Part shown: piece after piece, positions 41,832 to 51,148 of the stretch
Position numbering within the stretch: position 1 is the stretch's first letter
How the letters are laid out: each line of letters begins with the position of its first letter
Assembly: GCA_964495375.1 (NCBI GenBank)
Contig: CAZBWM010000018.1
Coordinates: 29,416-93,415, forward strand
DNA: 64,000 nt
Reading direction: 5' to 3'
DNA from: JAIESQ01 sp964495375
Lineage (GTDB): Bacteria > Planctomycetota > Planctomycetia > Pirellulales > JAEUIK01
The notes under the pieces: generated by a model
Told to the model about the DNA's origin: nothing
What the model saw: only the letters and a program-made list of their open reading frames with translations
Databases searched by the model: none
Translations under genes and position numbers: made by a program

Positions 41832-42740
41832 ATGACGCCCGACGCCGTGCCTGCTCCCTCGCGTGAAAGCCTGCGCGAACACCGCTACGAGAAGCTCACC
41901 TGGCCTGAGATCAACCTGGCAATCGAAGCGGGCAAGATCCCGATCATCCCCGTCGGCGCCATCGAGCAGCACGGCCCGCACTTGCCGCTGGATGTCGACA
42001 TGCTGCTGTCGACGAGCGTGGCTTTGGCCGCCGGCCAGCGCGTGGCCGACAAGGCGCTGGTGCTGCCGCCGCTTTCGTACGGCTACACAGGGCACGTAAT
42101 GGATTTCCCCGGCACGATCAACATCCATTACACGCATTTCATCGAACACACGCTCGACGTCTGCAAGAGCCTGGCGTACCACGGCTTCAAAAAGATGTTG
42201 CTCTTGAACGGCCACGGCTCGAACATGCCGAACCTTGACCTGGTGGCGCGGCGCTTGAACTTGGAAACCGACGCCGAGTGTGGCTTCACCGGCTGGTGGC
42301 GGTTTCTGACAGTCGACCCGGAGTTTATGCCGAGTTGGCGTGAGAGCGAGTTCCCTGGCGGCATCGCGCACGCCTGCGAGCTGGAGACGAGCGTCTATCT
42401 GCACCTGGCCCCCGACGACGTGAGAACGGATCGCATCCGCTCGGGACAGTACTTGTTTCACGCGGAGAAATCGAAGTTCCGCTATGTCGACCTGTTCGGC
42501 AGCGGCCCGGTCGATGTGACGAGCTGGACCGCCAGCTACACCGACACGGGCGTCATGGGCGGGGCGGCGCTAGCGACGGCCGAGAAAGGTCGCCGGGCGT
42601 TTGACGAAGCGGTCAGCCGGCTGTGCGAGTTCATTACCGAGTGGCATGCCGTGCCAGCCCCCAAGCGTAAGGAAAACCACGCCACACGGCCGACCATGCC
42701 CATGCCCTGGGGACAGGCCGATTCGCTTGGTATGAAGTGA
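41832..42740 (+). CDS. Creatininase family metal hydrolase (second copy)
   Basis: A 302-residue creatininase-fold amidohydrolase with the canonical metal motif VGAIEQHGPHLPLDVDML (Glu, His and Asp ligands). NGHGSNMPNLDLV and HACELETSVYL carry the remaining ligands. It is a full-length family member, unlike the variant at 16063. GGAG lies seven bases before ATG 41832. Possible roles are hydrolysis of creatinine-like cyclic amides or deformylation in cofactor synthesis; there is no pathway context here. Confidence 0.9.
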   Translation: MTPDAVPAPSRESLREHRYEKLTWPEINLAIEAGKIPIIPVGAIEQHGPHLPLDVDMLLSTSVALAAGQRVADKALVLPPLSYGYTGHVMDFPGTINIHYTHFIEHTLDVCKSLAYHGFKKMLLLNGHGSNMPNLDLVARRLNLETDAECGFTGWWRFLTVDPEFMPSWRESEFPGGIAHACELETSVYLHLAPDDVRTDRIRSGQYLFHAEKSKFRYVDLFGSGPVDVTSWTASYTDTGVMGGAALATAEKGRRAFDEAVSRLCEFITEWHAVPAPKRKENHATRPTMPMPWGQADSLGMK

Positions 42741-43002
42741 CGCGGCAGTGGGTGCGACCGCTAGTTGCATCGGTCATTACAACTCCGCAAGGCGTTACGA
42801 GCCAGAGAGTTTGACGCGACCAGGGCGATCGGCGGCCTGGTGTTTGGCGGTTTGACCACCCCCCGGGCCGTCACTAGAATGAAATTGTCGGGAGCGGGAA
42901 TCGGTCTACCCAGAGCTTTGTTACCATCGGTTCGGTTTCCGTCTCCTCATGCAGCCTTCGATGGTGCGCGCTTCGGCTCGCCAACCTGGAAAGAAAAAAG
43001 CC

Positions 43003-43230
43003 ATGTTCACACCAGTCCTTGCCTTTGGCGTCGGCGGCATGGAGCTCATGATCGTCGGCGTGATCGTGCTGCTGCTCTTTGGCAATCGACTGCCAGGCGT
43101 GATGCGGTCATTGGGCCTGGGGATCACTGAATTTAAGAAGGGGATTCAAGGGGTCGAAGAGGAAAACAACGATTCGGTCGAAACTCGCAAGCTCGACCGC
43201 GAAAAAGAGAAAGTGCCCCGCGACGAATAA
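43003..43230 (+). CDS. tatA: TatA/E-family twin-arginine translocase subunit
   Basis: A 75-residue protein with one membrane helix (GMELMIVGVIVLLLFG) followed by the conserved NRLPGVMRSLGLGITEFKKG amphipathic helix. Tat subunits of this size form the translocation pore. The ATG at 43003 gives the normal short N-terminus; the frame runs 18 codons upstream without a site. A second TatA-like gene follows on the same strand 103 bases later, so both probably belong to one Tat operon; tatC is not in this window. Confidence 0.92.
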   Translation: MFTPVLAFGVGGMELMIVGVIVLLLFGNRLPGVMRSLGLGITEFKKGIQGVEEENNDSVETRKLDREKEKVPRDE

Positions 43231-43333
43231 CCGCGCGAGCGCGAAATGCGTTCTTAGCGTGGCTGCATCAACCACAGGCGCTGCTACTGTGGTCACGAGC
43301 GACGGCACGTCAAATTGACGGGAGTAGATTGTC

Positions 43334-43690
43334 ATGTTCTCGCTTGCTCTTAGCGTACCGCTGGCCTTTTTGCCGTTTGTTGGCGGCGTCGGCACCAGCG
43401 AGTGGCTCATCATTGGCGTCGTGGCTGTGCTGTTGTTCGGCAAGCGTTTGCCAGAGGTCGGCCGTTCACTTGGCAAGAGCTTGATGGAATTCAAGAAGGG
43501 GATGGCCGGTATCGAGGACGAAATCCGCAACGCCGGCAACATTTCGAGCACAGGCACCAGTTCGCGAACATCAACTCCCCGTTACCAGGAGTTGGACGAG
43601 CGGGACGAACCGACGGCTCCCAAGTTCGAGCCCCCGCGAAGCGAGCCCCGCCCGGAATCCGACGCCTCGTCCGGCACGGAAGCGGCCTGA
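43334..43690 (+). CDS. TatA/B-family twin-arginine translocase subunit (second copy)
   Basis: A 118-residue Tat subunit: helix VGTSEWLIIGVVAVLLFG, then KRLPEVGRSLGKSLMEFKKG. A Ser/Thr/Pro-rich, acidic tail of about 50 residues follows, longer than usual for TatA. The length leaves TatB possible, but the helix-FGxxxLP pattern is closer to TatA/E. It is paired with the preceding TatA gene. It was probably part of the region just before tRNA-Val; no other Tat component follows. Confidence 0.9.
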   Translation: MFSLALSVPLAFLPFVGGVGTSEWLIIGVVAVLLFGKRLPEVGRSLGKSLMEFKKGMAGIEDEIRNAGNISSTGTSSRTSTPRYQELDERDEPTAPKFEPPRSEPRPESDASSGTEAA

Positions 43691-43864
43691 GCAACCAGCC
43701 TGGTTAGCAGCCGGTGACCCCGGCGACCTTCTCGAGCCGAACGGGCAATGGGCCGATAATCAAGCGGTTCGCATTCTGAGCGATGATGCCGCGCAAACCT
43801 TGGCGAGAGTGCCGCTTGTCCTGAAGTAGTCTGGCTGGTAGAAACTAGCACGCGCAACGCGCAC

Positions 43865-43938
43865 GGGCGGCTAGCTCAGTTGGTTAGAGCGCCATCCTCA
43901 CACGGTGGAAGTCACAGGTTCGAGTCCTGTGCCGCCCA
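43865..43938 (+). tRNA. tRNA-Val (anticodon CAC)
   Basis: A 74-base cloverleaf: acceptor GGGCGGC/GCCGCCC, D arm GCTC...GAGC, anticodon stem CCATC/GGTGG with loop CTCACAC giving anticodon CAC. The variable loop is AAGTC, and the T arm ACAGG-TTCGAGT-CCTGT. No CCA is encoded; the discriminator is A. It reads GUG valine codons. An integrase remnant abuts the 3' end on the other strand, so this is a likely past attachment site. Confidence 0.96.
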
Positions 43939-44330
43939 TTTGCCACCCCCTGTTCATCGGTGAATTGCACATTTTCCGATGATTTTGAAACGCCAGGTTT
44001 CTCCTGGTCACTCGAAAAGGCTGCTGAGCGCGTCGTTTTGCGCGATGCCTCGTCGGCGTTATTTCCGGCGGTGATTGATTCGCTAATCGCTTTGGCAAAG
44101 TGCGATTCGGTTACTTGCAGGTAATGCCGCTTGGCCACGGCTTGGCTGTTGCCGATCCACTCGCACACGACTTGAATCGGGTACTGTTCGGCCAGCTCCG
44201 TGTCTCGCGTTGCCCGTAGGTTCTGGACAAGCTTCGGCCAAGGCATCGAGCCAGCTCGCGCGATGACGTTCGCAAGTGTGGTGCGCAACTCCAAATTGGA
44301 AACGCAGCAAAGGTCGCGCGTTTCGCGCAT
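43884..44330 (-). pseudogene. Remnant of a tyrosine recombinase (integrase), C-terminal part
   Basis: Only the catalytic C-terminal third is present. LVQNLRATRDTELAEQYPIQ and CEWIGNSQAVAKRHYLQV match planctomycete integrases, whose usual R-H-R-Y set is visible only in part. The frame runs straight through tRNA-Val in antisense, giving a spurious tail. Its first codon follows directly on the M16 stop codon (TAG|ATG), so the upstream integrase was lost or replaced. A full gene would be about 400 residues. Confidence 0.8.
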
Positions 44331-45557
44331 CTAAGCGAGCTTCTCCAGCGGCCCGACCGCCAGCGTGCGATTGCGCGTCAGCGGGTAGCGTTTCAATACG
44401 TCGATCAGGTCGGCGCGCGTAAGCCGCGCCACAGCGTCGAGGTCTTCCTTCACCGTGCGGTACTCGCCACGTTGCACCCAGTTCATGCCGACGCTGAACA
44501 GACGCGAGCGGGGTTTCTCGCTCCCCAGCACCACGCGCGAATTGATCTTGCGCTTGGCTTTCTCGAGCTCGTCGTCGGTGGGGCCGTTGGTCTCAATCTC
44601 GCGATAGATCTTCTCGATTCTGGCCAGATTGTCCGCGGCCGACTGCGGGTCGCACGCCAGGTAGGTCATGAACAACCCGGCGCCCATGTAATCGTAGTGG
44701 CTCAGGCTGACGTGCTCAGCGCGGCCAGGATCGGTCAGCTCCCAATACAAGCGGCTGCCCGAGTCATCGCCCAGGATCACCGTCAGCAGTTTGGCGGCAT
44801 AGCGATCGGCGTCGGCAGCGGCCGGCGCGGCGGCCAACTGCAGGGCATATTCTTGAGCAGCGGATGGTTTTTCCAGACAGCCGAAGCCAGGGTGGGGAGT
44901 GGCCGGCTCCACGTTGCGGGCTGCCGGCACCGGCTTCCAATGGCCACAGGCGTTCCCGGCGGTTTCGACCAGCGCGTCGAAGTCGATTCGCCCCGTGGCC
45001 GCCAGCGTGATATTGCCAGGGCTGTAGCGACGATCGAAGTAGGTGCGCATCTGTTCGGCCGACAGCGCTCCGACGCTGGCCAGCGAGCCCAACACGCTGC
45101 GACCCAGCGGATGCGAGCCGAAGTAGGCGGCCTTTACTTTTTCGTCTGCGCCGTACGGCGGCTGATCCTCGTACATCTTGATTTCTTCGAGGATCACCTG
45201 CTTCTCAGTATCGAAATCGTCGGGCCGCAGCGAAGGTCGAAGGATATCGCCCAACAGCGCCACCGCGCGACCCTGATACTCGGGCAATACGGCCGCGTAG
45301 TAGACCGTGTTCTCTTCGCTCGTAAAGGCGTTGTAGTGGGCCCCCAGCTCGTCGAACTCCCGGTTCACGTCGGCGGCCGATCGCGACGGAGTCCCCTTGA
45401 ACATCATGTGTTCGAGGAAGTGACTGACGCCCGCCACCTCGTCGGATTCGTCGCGGGCGCCCGTGCGGACGAAAAAACCCACGGCACTCGAATGCACGTC
45501 GTCGTTGCACTCGGCCACGATTTCCAAACCGTTGGGCAGGCGAGCTTCTCGAAACAC
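44331..45557 (-). CDS. M16-family zinc protease, catalytic subunit
   Basis: A 408-residue insulinase-type peptidase. The zinc motif HFLEH (residues 46-50) and downstream Glu in QVILEEIKMYE are present, so it is the catalytic subunit. NAFTSEENTVYYAAVLPEY follows the family pattern. The start is GTG at 45557, preceded by AGGAG at 45567-45571. Together with the R/Y-type subunit at 45672-46907 it forms the standard two-subunit M16B arrangement. The integrase remnant begins directly after its stop codon. Confidence 0.92.
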   Translation of the reverse strand: MFREARLPNGLEIVAECNDDVHSSAVGFFVRTGARDESDEVAGVSHFLEHMMFKGTPSRSAADVNREFDELGAHYNAFTSEENTVYYAAVLPEYQGRAVALLGDILRPSLRPDDFDTEKQVILEEIKMYEDQPPYGADEKVKAAYFGSHPLGRSVLGSLASVGALSAEQMRTYFDRRYSPGNITLAATGRIDFDALVETAGNACGHWKPVPAARNVEPATPHPGFGCLEKPSAAQEYALQLAAAPAAADADRYAAKLLTVILGDDSGSRLYWELTDPGRAEHVSLSHYDYMGAGLFMTYLACDPQSAADNLARIEKIYREIETNGPTDDELEKAKRKINSRVVLGSEKPRSRLFSVGMNWVQRGEYRTVKEDLDAVARLTRADLIDVLKRYPLTRNRTLAVGPLEKLA

Positions 45558-45576
45558 TCAGTGAGTCTCCTAGGTG

Positions 45577-45668
45577 CGACTGCGGAATTGCTTTCGCTTT
45601 TCCAACCCCCTCACCCAACCCTCTCCCGCGAGGGGAGAGGGGAGTGTGGAAAAGCAATTCCGCAGTCG
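45577..45668. repeat. Palindromic REP/MITE-like element between M16 genes
   Basis: 18-bp perfect terminal inverted repeat (45577-45594 with 45651-45668), with an internal 9-bp hairpin CCCTCTCCC/GGGAGAGGG (45619-45641). Arms and core are typical of dispersed palindromic repeats. It lies in the 114-base gap between two genes of one operon, so transcription reads through it. Confidence 0.82.
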
Positions 45669-45671
45669 AGG

Positions 45672-46907
45672 TTATGTCGCAACCTTCAGTGGCTCGGGCC
45701 CCAGCGTCAGCACCGTGAAATTGTCGGGCGGGCTCTCGGCCAGGTACGCGTTGATCGATTCGCACGACAGCTCATCGACCAGTCGGCTGACTTCGTCGAG
45801 CGGCCGCACGCGCTCCAGATGATACCAGTCGCGGGCGATCGCCGAACTGCGAGCCGCGCTCGATTCTTGCTGCATGATCAGCGAGCTCTTGATGCGCGCC
45901 TTAAGGCGATCAATCTCGTGAGCTTCGATTCCCTTGGCCAGGCGACGCAGCTCAAACAGCATCACGTCGAGCGTTTCTTGTGCGCGATCGGCGCTGGTGC
46001 CGGCGTAACAAACGACGCTGCCGCGGTCGCGCAAGGTGTTGTACGACGCATAGACCGTGTAGCAGAGCCCGCGTTTCTCACGCACTTCGGTGAAGAATCG
46101 AGAGCTCATACCGCCGCTGAGCGCGCCGACGGCCCCCCAGGCCTGAAAGTACTTGGGATCGCGATACGGCACGCTGTCGTACGCGATGCCGATGTGGGTC
46201 TGCTGCCCTTCGTACGTCACATGATCGATGCGTGGGCCGGTCTGCCCGGCTTTCAGCTCGATTTCAGGAAGCGGCTTCCAATCGGCCAGCAGCTTACCGA
46301 CCTGGTCGCGCAGTGGCTCCCATTCGATGCGCCCGGCTACGCCGAGGATGCAGCCGTTCGGGCGATAGAGCCGCGCGTAGTTGGCACGTACGTCGTCGAT
46401 CGTGGCCGCCTCGACCGTTTCGCGCGTGCCGTGGCTCGAGCGGCCCCAAGGCGGAGGCACGTGCCGACGACGCAACTCGATCATCGTTTTCGAGTGCGGG
46501 TCGTCCTCAATACTCTGCAATTCTTGCAGAATGACTTGCTGGCAAGCGTCAAATTCGTCCTCGGGCAGACGTGCATGTCGCAATAGGTTGGCGTACAACC
46601 CCAGCGCGCGGGGAAGGTCGCCCGCCAGCATTGCGCCGCTATAGCTGGTGTGCGCGTCGGAAACGCCTTCGCTCCGTTCGACGCCGAGATTGTCGAGCAT
46701 CTCGATGAACTGGCGATTGTCCAAGTCGCCCGAGCCGCGCAGAGCCAAGTCGCAAGTCAGGCTCGCCAACCCCGCTCGGCCCGGTGGATCGTAAGCGCAA
46801 CCGGCCGGCGCGATGAATGTGAAGGCGGCCGATTCGAGCGAATTGATCGCTTCAGCCACGAGCACCAGGCCGTTGTCGTAGCGATGCGAGTAGATTGACT
46901 GCTTCAC
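45672..46907 (-). CDS. M16-family protease, non-catalytic R/Y subunit
   Basis: A 411-residue M16 protein. The zinc motif HxxEH is replaced by LASLTC (about residues 47-52). A conserved VREKRGLCYTVYASY (about 275-289) is the R/Y pair that completes the active site in the partner subunit. The C-terminal half reads RGSVVCYAGTSADRAQETL. The start is GTG at 46907, overlapping the TGA of the upstream acetyltransferase (GTGA). Expected to pair with the zinc subunit at 44331-45557. Confidence 0.88.
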   Translation of the reverse strand: MKQSIYSHRYDNGLVLVAEAINSLESAAFTFIAPAGCAYDPPGRAGLASLTCDLALRGSGDLDNRQFIEMLDNLGVERSEGVSDAHTSYSGAMLAGDLPRALGLYANLLRHARLPEDEFDACQQVILQELQSIEDDPHSKTMIELRRRHVPPPWGRSSHGTRETVEAATIDDVRANYARLYRPNGCILGVAGRIEWEPLRDQVGKLLADWKPLPEIELKAGQTGPRIDHVTYEGQQTHIGIAYDSVPYRDPKYFQAWGAVGALSGGMSSRFFTEVREKRGLCYTVYASYNTLRDRGSVVCYAGTSADRAQETLDVMLFELRRLAKGIEAHEIDRLKARIKSSLIMQQESSAARSSAIARDWYHLERVRPLDEVSRLVDELSCESINAYLAESPPDNFTVLTLGPEPLKVAT

Positions 46908-47458
46908 GAGTAGGCCACTTCCACCGCCTTGAAGACGGTGCGCGATTTCCGGAAGCCAAGCCGCCGATACAGGCGGATCGCCCCCTCGTTCTGCGCAGTC
47001 ACTTCGAGGAACGCGCGCGTCAGGCCAGACCGGCGAAAACCGCACATGGCTTGCATCAACAAACAGCTCCCCAAACCGCGGCCACGATGCTCGGGCGTGA
47101 TCCCCAGGTTCTGCACGGCGCCATAGCCGCTCCGATCGCGAATGCCTTGCACCGTGCCACAATAGTCCCACTGACGGCAACCATGATCGAACGCCACGAG
47201 CCAGGTGGCCGCCGGCAGGAAACCTTCCTTGCGAACAATCTCTTTCATAAGTCGGTAGCAGCCGTCGGCATCTCCCAAGCATGGAAAGACGTTGGCGTCG
47301 ATCTCCGTGCGGAAGCTTTGATACTTGGTCTCGGCATGAACCGCTAAGAGCGCGTGATCCCAGGGAATAAAACGATAGCCGGGGGGCAATTGCGGCTCCG
47401 CGGGAGGCGCCGTAAGGCTCATCTCCATGCGGTAGCGCTTGAAGTAGGTGAGCACCAT
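46904..47458 (-). CDS. GNAT family N-acetyltransferase
   Basis: A 184-residue acetyltransferase. The acetyl-CoA binding motif is NLGITPEHRGRGLGSCLLMQ, followed by LTRAFLEVTAQNEGAIRLYR and GFRKSRTVFKAVEV near the end. ATG 47458 is used because the preceding open stretch has no family features. Substrate unknown. Its last codon overlaps the start of the M16 subunit, so it is first in a coupled three-gene group. Confidence 0.9.
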   Translation of the reverse strand: MVLTYFKRYRMEMSLTAPPAEPQLPPGYRFIPWDHALLAVHAETKYQSFRTEIDANVFPCLGDADGCYRLMKEIVRKEGFLPAATWLVAFDHGCRQWDYCGTVQGIRDRSGYGAVQNLGITPEHRGRGLGSCLLMQAMCGFRRSGLTRAFLEVTAQNEGAIRLYRRLGFRKSRTVFKAVEVAYS

Positions 47459-47969
47459 GACGTTCGACCTGGCGACGTTTCGACCTGGGCGACGAATCGA
47501 CCGGGGAACAGGGGACCAAATCGCGGCTAACCAAGGCTGCCACGCGCAGCATTGGTCAACGGGCCGCGATCCGATTTTTCCGCCACGAGCAATCCTATCG
47601 GCCGATTTCCGACTGGTCAACTTAATGCGCAACGCAAACCGGTGCGAAGCTTTGCGTTAAGGTGCGCGTAGCCGCGCCAGGCACTAAATCTTGGGCTGAA
47701 TTGAAGGGTCGTGCCGGCGCGGGGGGGAATCTCGGTTCCTGGAATCGCTTCGTCTGCGGCGCCCGGGGGATGCCACGCTACCGTCCAATCCCGCGCACCG
47801 GCGGCATCGGCTAGATGCCATTGCGGCCGGCTCCCTGGCGTGCGAGGCAGACGGATGGGAGACTTTGAAACCGTCGTCTGGCCTGTCTGCCCGTCGCGCG
47901 GCAGCAGTCTACAAGAACTCGGATCGAGAAGCGGATTGGGTTCACGTGCTTTCAGGAGGACAATTCTCG
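47459..47969. other. Divergent intergenic region, no gene seen
   Basis: 511 bases between the divergent acetyltransferase and PVC-type heme protein. Short frames on both strands show no family features. A small hairpin GGCATC/GATGCC (47803-47819) is present. It probably holds both promoters; I could not assign them. Confidence 0.5.
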
Positions 47970-50969
47970 ATGCGCTTGAGGAGTTTACCCGTCGTGCTGT
48001 TGTGCATGGTCTGGCCTTTGACCATCAGTGCCGAAGAGCCACTCGTGCCCGACACGCAGGTCGAGGCGCCGGAATTGACGAAAACTGGCGACGCGATTTC
48101 TAGCGTGCGAGCACCGGACGGCTTCTCGGTGGGCCTGTTCGCTGCCGAGCCCGATGTTCGGCAGCCGATCTCCATGACGATGGACGCGCGCGGACGCCTG
48201 TGGGTTGCCGAAAACTACACGTACGCCGAAGCGCCGCGGACCCTGGCCGACGACCTGCGCGATCGCATTATTTGTCTTGAAGACAGCGATCACGACGGTC
48301 GCGCCGATCGGCGCTTCGTCTTTTGGGATCAGGGGCGCGAGTTGACGAGTGTCGAAGTCGGTTTTGGTGGCGTCTGGGCGCTCTGCCCCCCGAAGCTGCT
48401 GTTTCTGCCCGACCGCGACGGCGATGATCGGCCCGACGGCGAAGCAGTCGTGATGCTCGATGGCTTTGATCTGGTGCCAGCCAACCACCACAACTTCGCT
48501 AACGGACTGAAGTGGGGGCCCGATGGCTGGCTCTACGGGCGCAACGGCATCACGCACGTAGGCCGCGTCGGCACACCCACCACGCCGCCGGAGCAACGCG
48601 TCGTCGTTGGTCCTGGTATGTGGCGATTCCATCCCGTCACGCACCAATTTGAAATGGTCGCGCACGGGACCACGAACCCGTGGGGGCACGATTGGGACGA
48701 GCACGGCGAGCTGTTCTTCATCAATACGGTGATCGGGCACTTGTGGCACGCTGTGCCGGGATCGCATTTTCGGCGGATGTTCGGCGCCGATCCCAATCCG
48801 TACGTCTATCAACTTATGGAGCAGACGGCCGATCACTTTCATTGGGACACCCGCGAGCGCTGGCAAGATATCCGCCAGGGAACAAGCGCCACGACGGCGG
48901 AGGCCGGTGGCGGACATGCTCACTCGGGGCTCATGATCTACCAGGGGGATAACTGGCCTCGCGAATATCGCGGCAGTGTGTTTGCCATCAATTTGCATGG
49001 ACGCCGGCTGAACCGCGATTCGCTCCAGCGCAGCGGCGCCGGTTATGTCGCGCATCACGGTCAGGATTGTTTCTTCTTCGCCGATCCCTGGTTCCGCGGC
49101 ATCGATCTGCTCACCGGGCCCGATGGTGGCGTCTACGTGGCCGATTGGTCCGACGTTGGAGAATGCCATGAGACCGACGGCGTGCATCGCAACTCGGGAC
49201 GCATTGTCAAGCTGACTTATGGAACGCCTAACGGAGTGACGCATGAAGATTTGGCCAAAGCCGACGACAAGGCACTACTGCAATACTTGAGTCACGATAA
49301 CGTCTGGTTCTCGCGACAAGCGCGGCGCGTGCTGCAAGAGCGGACCGCGGCCGGCGGCGACATGACCTCGATCAATAAGGCGTTGCACGATCTCTACGCG
49401 CAAGAGACTAACGTAGTCGTTAAGCTCCGCGTGCTTTGGTGCCTGCACGCGACGGGCGATTGCGACGAGAGCTGGCTGCTCAAGCAACTCGAACATCCCG
49501 ATGAACACTTGCGAACTTGGGCTGTGCGTCTGCTTGCCGACAACCAGATTTCAAAGTCAGCGCAAGCAGTGCTCGTCGAGCAAGCAAAGCACGAAACGTC
49601 GGGCCTGGTACTCACCTATTTAGCATCCGCGCTGCAACACATCCCGGCTGACGAGCGAGCCGCGTTAGCCGCGGCCTTGTGCGAGCACAGCGAATTCGCC
49701 GAAGATCCCAATCTGCCACTACGAATCTGGTATGGAGTCGAGCCATATGTCGCGCGCCAGCCGGCCGCTGCCGTACCCTTGGCAACCGCGGCCAAGATGC
49801 CGCTCGTGCGGCGGTTCATCGCGCGGCGCATCACCCAGTTGCACGCCGACGAACCGGCAGGGCTTGACGTGCTCGTGGAAGCGCTCGTGGCGACCAACGA
49901 TCGATCGCTTGCCCGCGATTTGCTCTCTGGCATGGCCGAAGCGCTGCGCGGCGTGCATCGGGCGACGGCGCCGCAATCGTGGTCTGCGGCCAACGAAGAG
50001 CTGACTTCGACCGGCGATCCCGCGGTATTGCAGTTGACGCGTGAATTGTCTGCCGTCTTTGGCGATGGTGTAGCGCTCGAGCAATTGTTGGAAGTTGCGG
50101 GCTCGGCTGATGCCGACACGCAAACGCGCCGCGCCGCGATTCGGTCGCTGGCTGGCGCGCAACGCACGGATTGCGTTCCCTTACTGCGGTCGTTGCTCAC
50201 GGATCTTGATCTCGGCGCCGATGCAGCGCGCGGACTGGCCGCCTTTGACGACCTGGCCAATGCTCGCTTCCTAGTCGAACGATTCAGCGGCATGGTCCCT
50301 CCGGCCCGCGTGGCAGCGCTCGAAACACTCGTCTCGCGACCGTCGTTCGTCGTCGCGTTGCTCGATGGTGTCGAAAACGGGGCGATCAAGCGCGGCGAGC
50401 TGTCGGTGTTCCAGATTCGGCAAATGCAGGCGATCGACGACCACGATGTACAACAACGGGTGACCTCGCTCTGGCCCGACCTGCGCCCGATCGCGGCGGA
50501 CAAAAAGGTGCGCATTGCCGAGATCGCCGGGCAACTCAAGCCGGACGCGCTGCGGCACGCCGATCTCAAGGCGGGTAAGGTTGTCTGGGAAAAATCTTGC
50601 GCCAAGTGTCACACGCTCTTCGGCGAAGGTGGCAAAATCGGGCCCGATTTGACGGGCTCGCAGCGCGGCAATCTCGATTACTTGCTGGAGAACATCGTCG
50701 ATCCCAGCGCAACCTTGGCCCCCAGCTTCCGCATGTCGACCATCGCGCTGACGGATGGCCGCGTGATCAGCGGCGTCGTGCTCACGAAAACGGCCGAAAC
50801 GTGGGAAGTGCAAACCGAAAGCAAGCGTGAAGTGATCGCCGTCGCCGACATCGATGACGCGGCCGAGACCGATCGTTCGCTGATGCCCGACGGCCTGCTC
50901 GATGTGCTATCGGCGGACGAGCGGCGCGACTTGATTGCTTACCTGATGGCAACCGAGCCGCCGCGGTAA
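47970..50969 (+). CDS. PVC-type large membrane dehydrogenase with C-terminal CxxCH heme domain
   Basis: A 999-residue exported protein of the type typical for Planctomycetes and Verrucomicrobia. A signal peptide (MRLRSLPVVLLCMVWPLTIS) is followed by a six-bladed propeller-like N-terminal domain (PDGFSVGLFAAEPDVRQPIS, ENYTYAEAPR, GDNWPREYRGSVFAINLHGR). Then come HEAT-like helices (about 430-840) and a cytochrome c domain (CAKCH near residue 877, with GGKIGPDLTGSQRGNLDY). ATG 47970 is preceded by AGGAGGA. Family members probably oxidise sugars or similar substrates outside the cytoplasm; the substrate is not known. Confidence 0.93.
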   Translation: MRLRSLPVVLLCMVWPLTISAEEPLVPDTQVEAPELTKTGDAISSVRAPDGFSVGLFAAEPDVRQPISMTMDARGRLWVAENYTYAEAPRTLADDLRDRIICLEDSDHDGRADRRFVFWDQGRELTSVEVGFGGVWALCPPKLLFLPDRDGDDRPDGEAVVMLDGFDLVPANHHNFANGLKWGPDGWLYGRNGITHVGRVGTPTTPPEQRVVVGPGMWRFHPVTHQFEMVAHGTTNPWGHDWDEHGELFFINTVIGHLWHAVPGSHFRRMFGADPNPYVYQLMEQTADHFHWDTRERWQDIRQGTSATTAEAGGGHAHSGLMIYQGDNWPREYRGSVFAINLHGRRLNRDSLQRSGAGYVAHHGQDCFFFADPWFRGIDLLTGPDGGVYVADWSDVGECHETDGVHRNSGRIVKLTYGTPNGVTHEDLAKADDKALLQYLSHDNVWFSRQARRVLQERTAAGGDMTSINKALHDLYAQETNVVVKLRVLWCLHATGDCDESWLLKQLEHPDEHLRTWAVRLLADNQISKSAQAVLVEQAKHETSGLVLTYLASALQHIPADERAALAAALCEHSEFAEDPNLPLRIWYGVEPYVARQPAAAVPLATAAKMPLVRRFIARRITQLHADEPAGLDVLVEALVATNDRSLARDLLSGMAEALRGVHRATAPQSWSAANEELTSTGDPAVLQLTRELSAVFGDGVALEQLLEVAGSADADTQTRRAAIRSLAGAQRTDCVPLLRSLLTDLDLGADAARGLAAFDDLANARFLVERFSGMVPPARVAALETLVSRPSFVVALLDGVENGAIKRGELSVFQIRQMQAIDDHDVQQRVTSLWPDLRPIAADKKVRIAEIAGQLKPDALRHADLKAGKVVWEKSCAKCHTLFGEGGKIGPDLTGSQRGNLDYLLENIVDPSATLAPSFRMSTIALTDGRVISGVVLTKTAETWEVQTESKREVIAVADIDDAAETDRSLMPDGLLDVLSADERRDLIAYLMATEPPR

Positions 50970-51148
50970 TTCCCTGCGGGCTCCTTGAACCCGCCACCTC
51001 TGGGGGATCATCGCCAGACTTTGCAGCTCGTAGTTCCTCTCAGTCGCGAGGCCTTCGACTCGTGGCAGCCAACACCTCGACACACCGACGTCGGTTGGTA
51101 GGCTGGTAGCGATGTGAACTGCATTTTACGCGCGTGGGATTTCGAGCA

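Noticed and set aside
44472..46586. 704-codon open frame on the plus strand, antisense to the M16 genes
   Set aside because: Antisense frames stay open by GC bias; the minus-strand genes have clear M16 motifs, and this frame shows no protein features.
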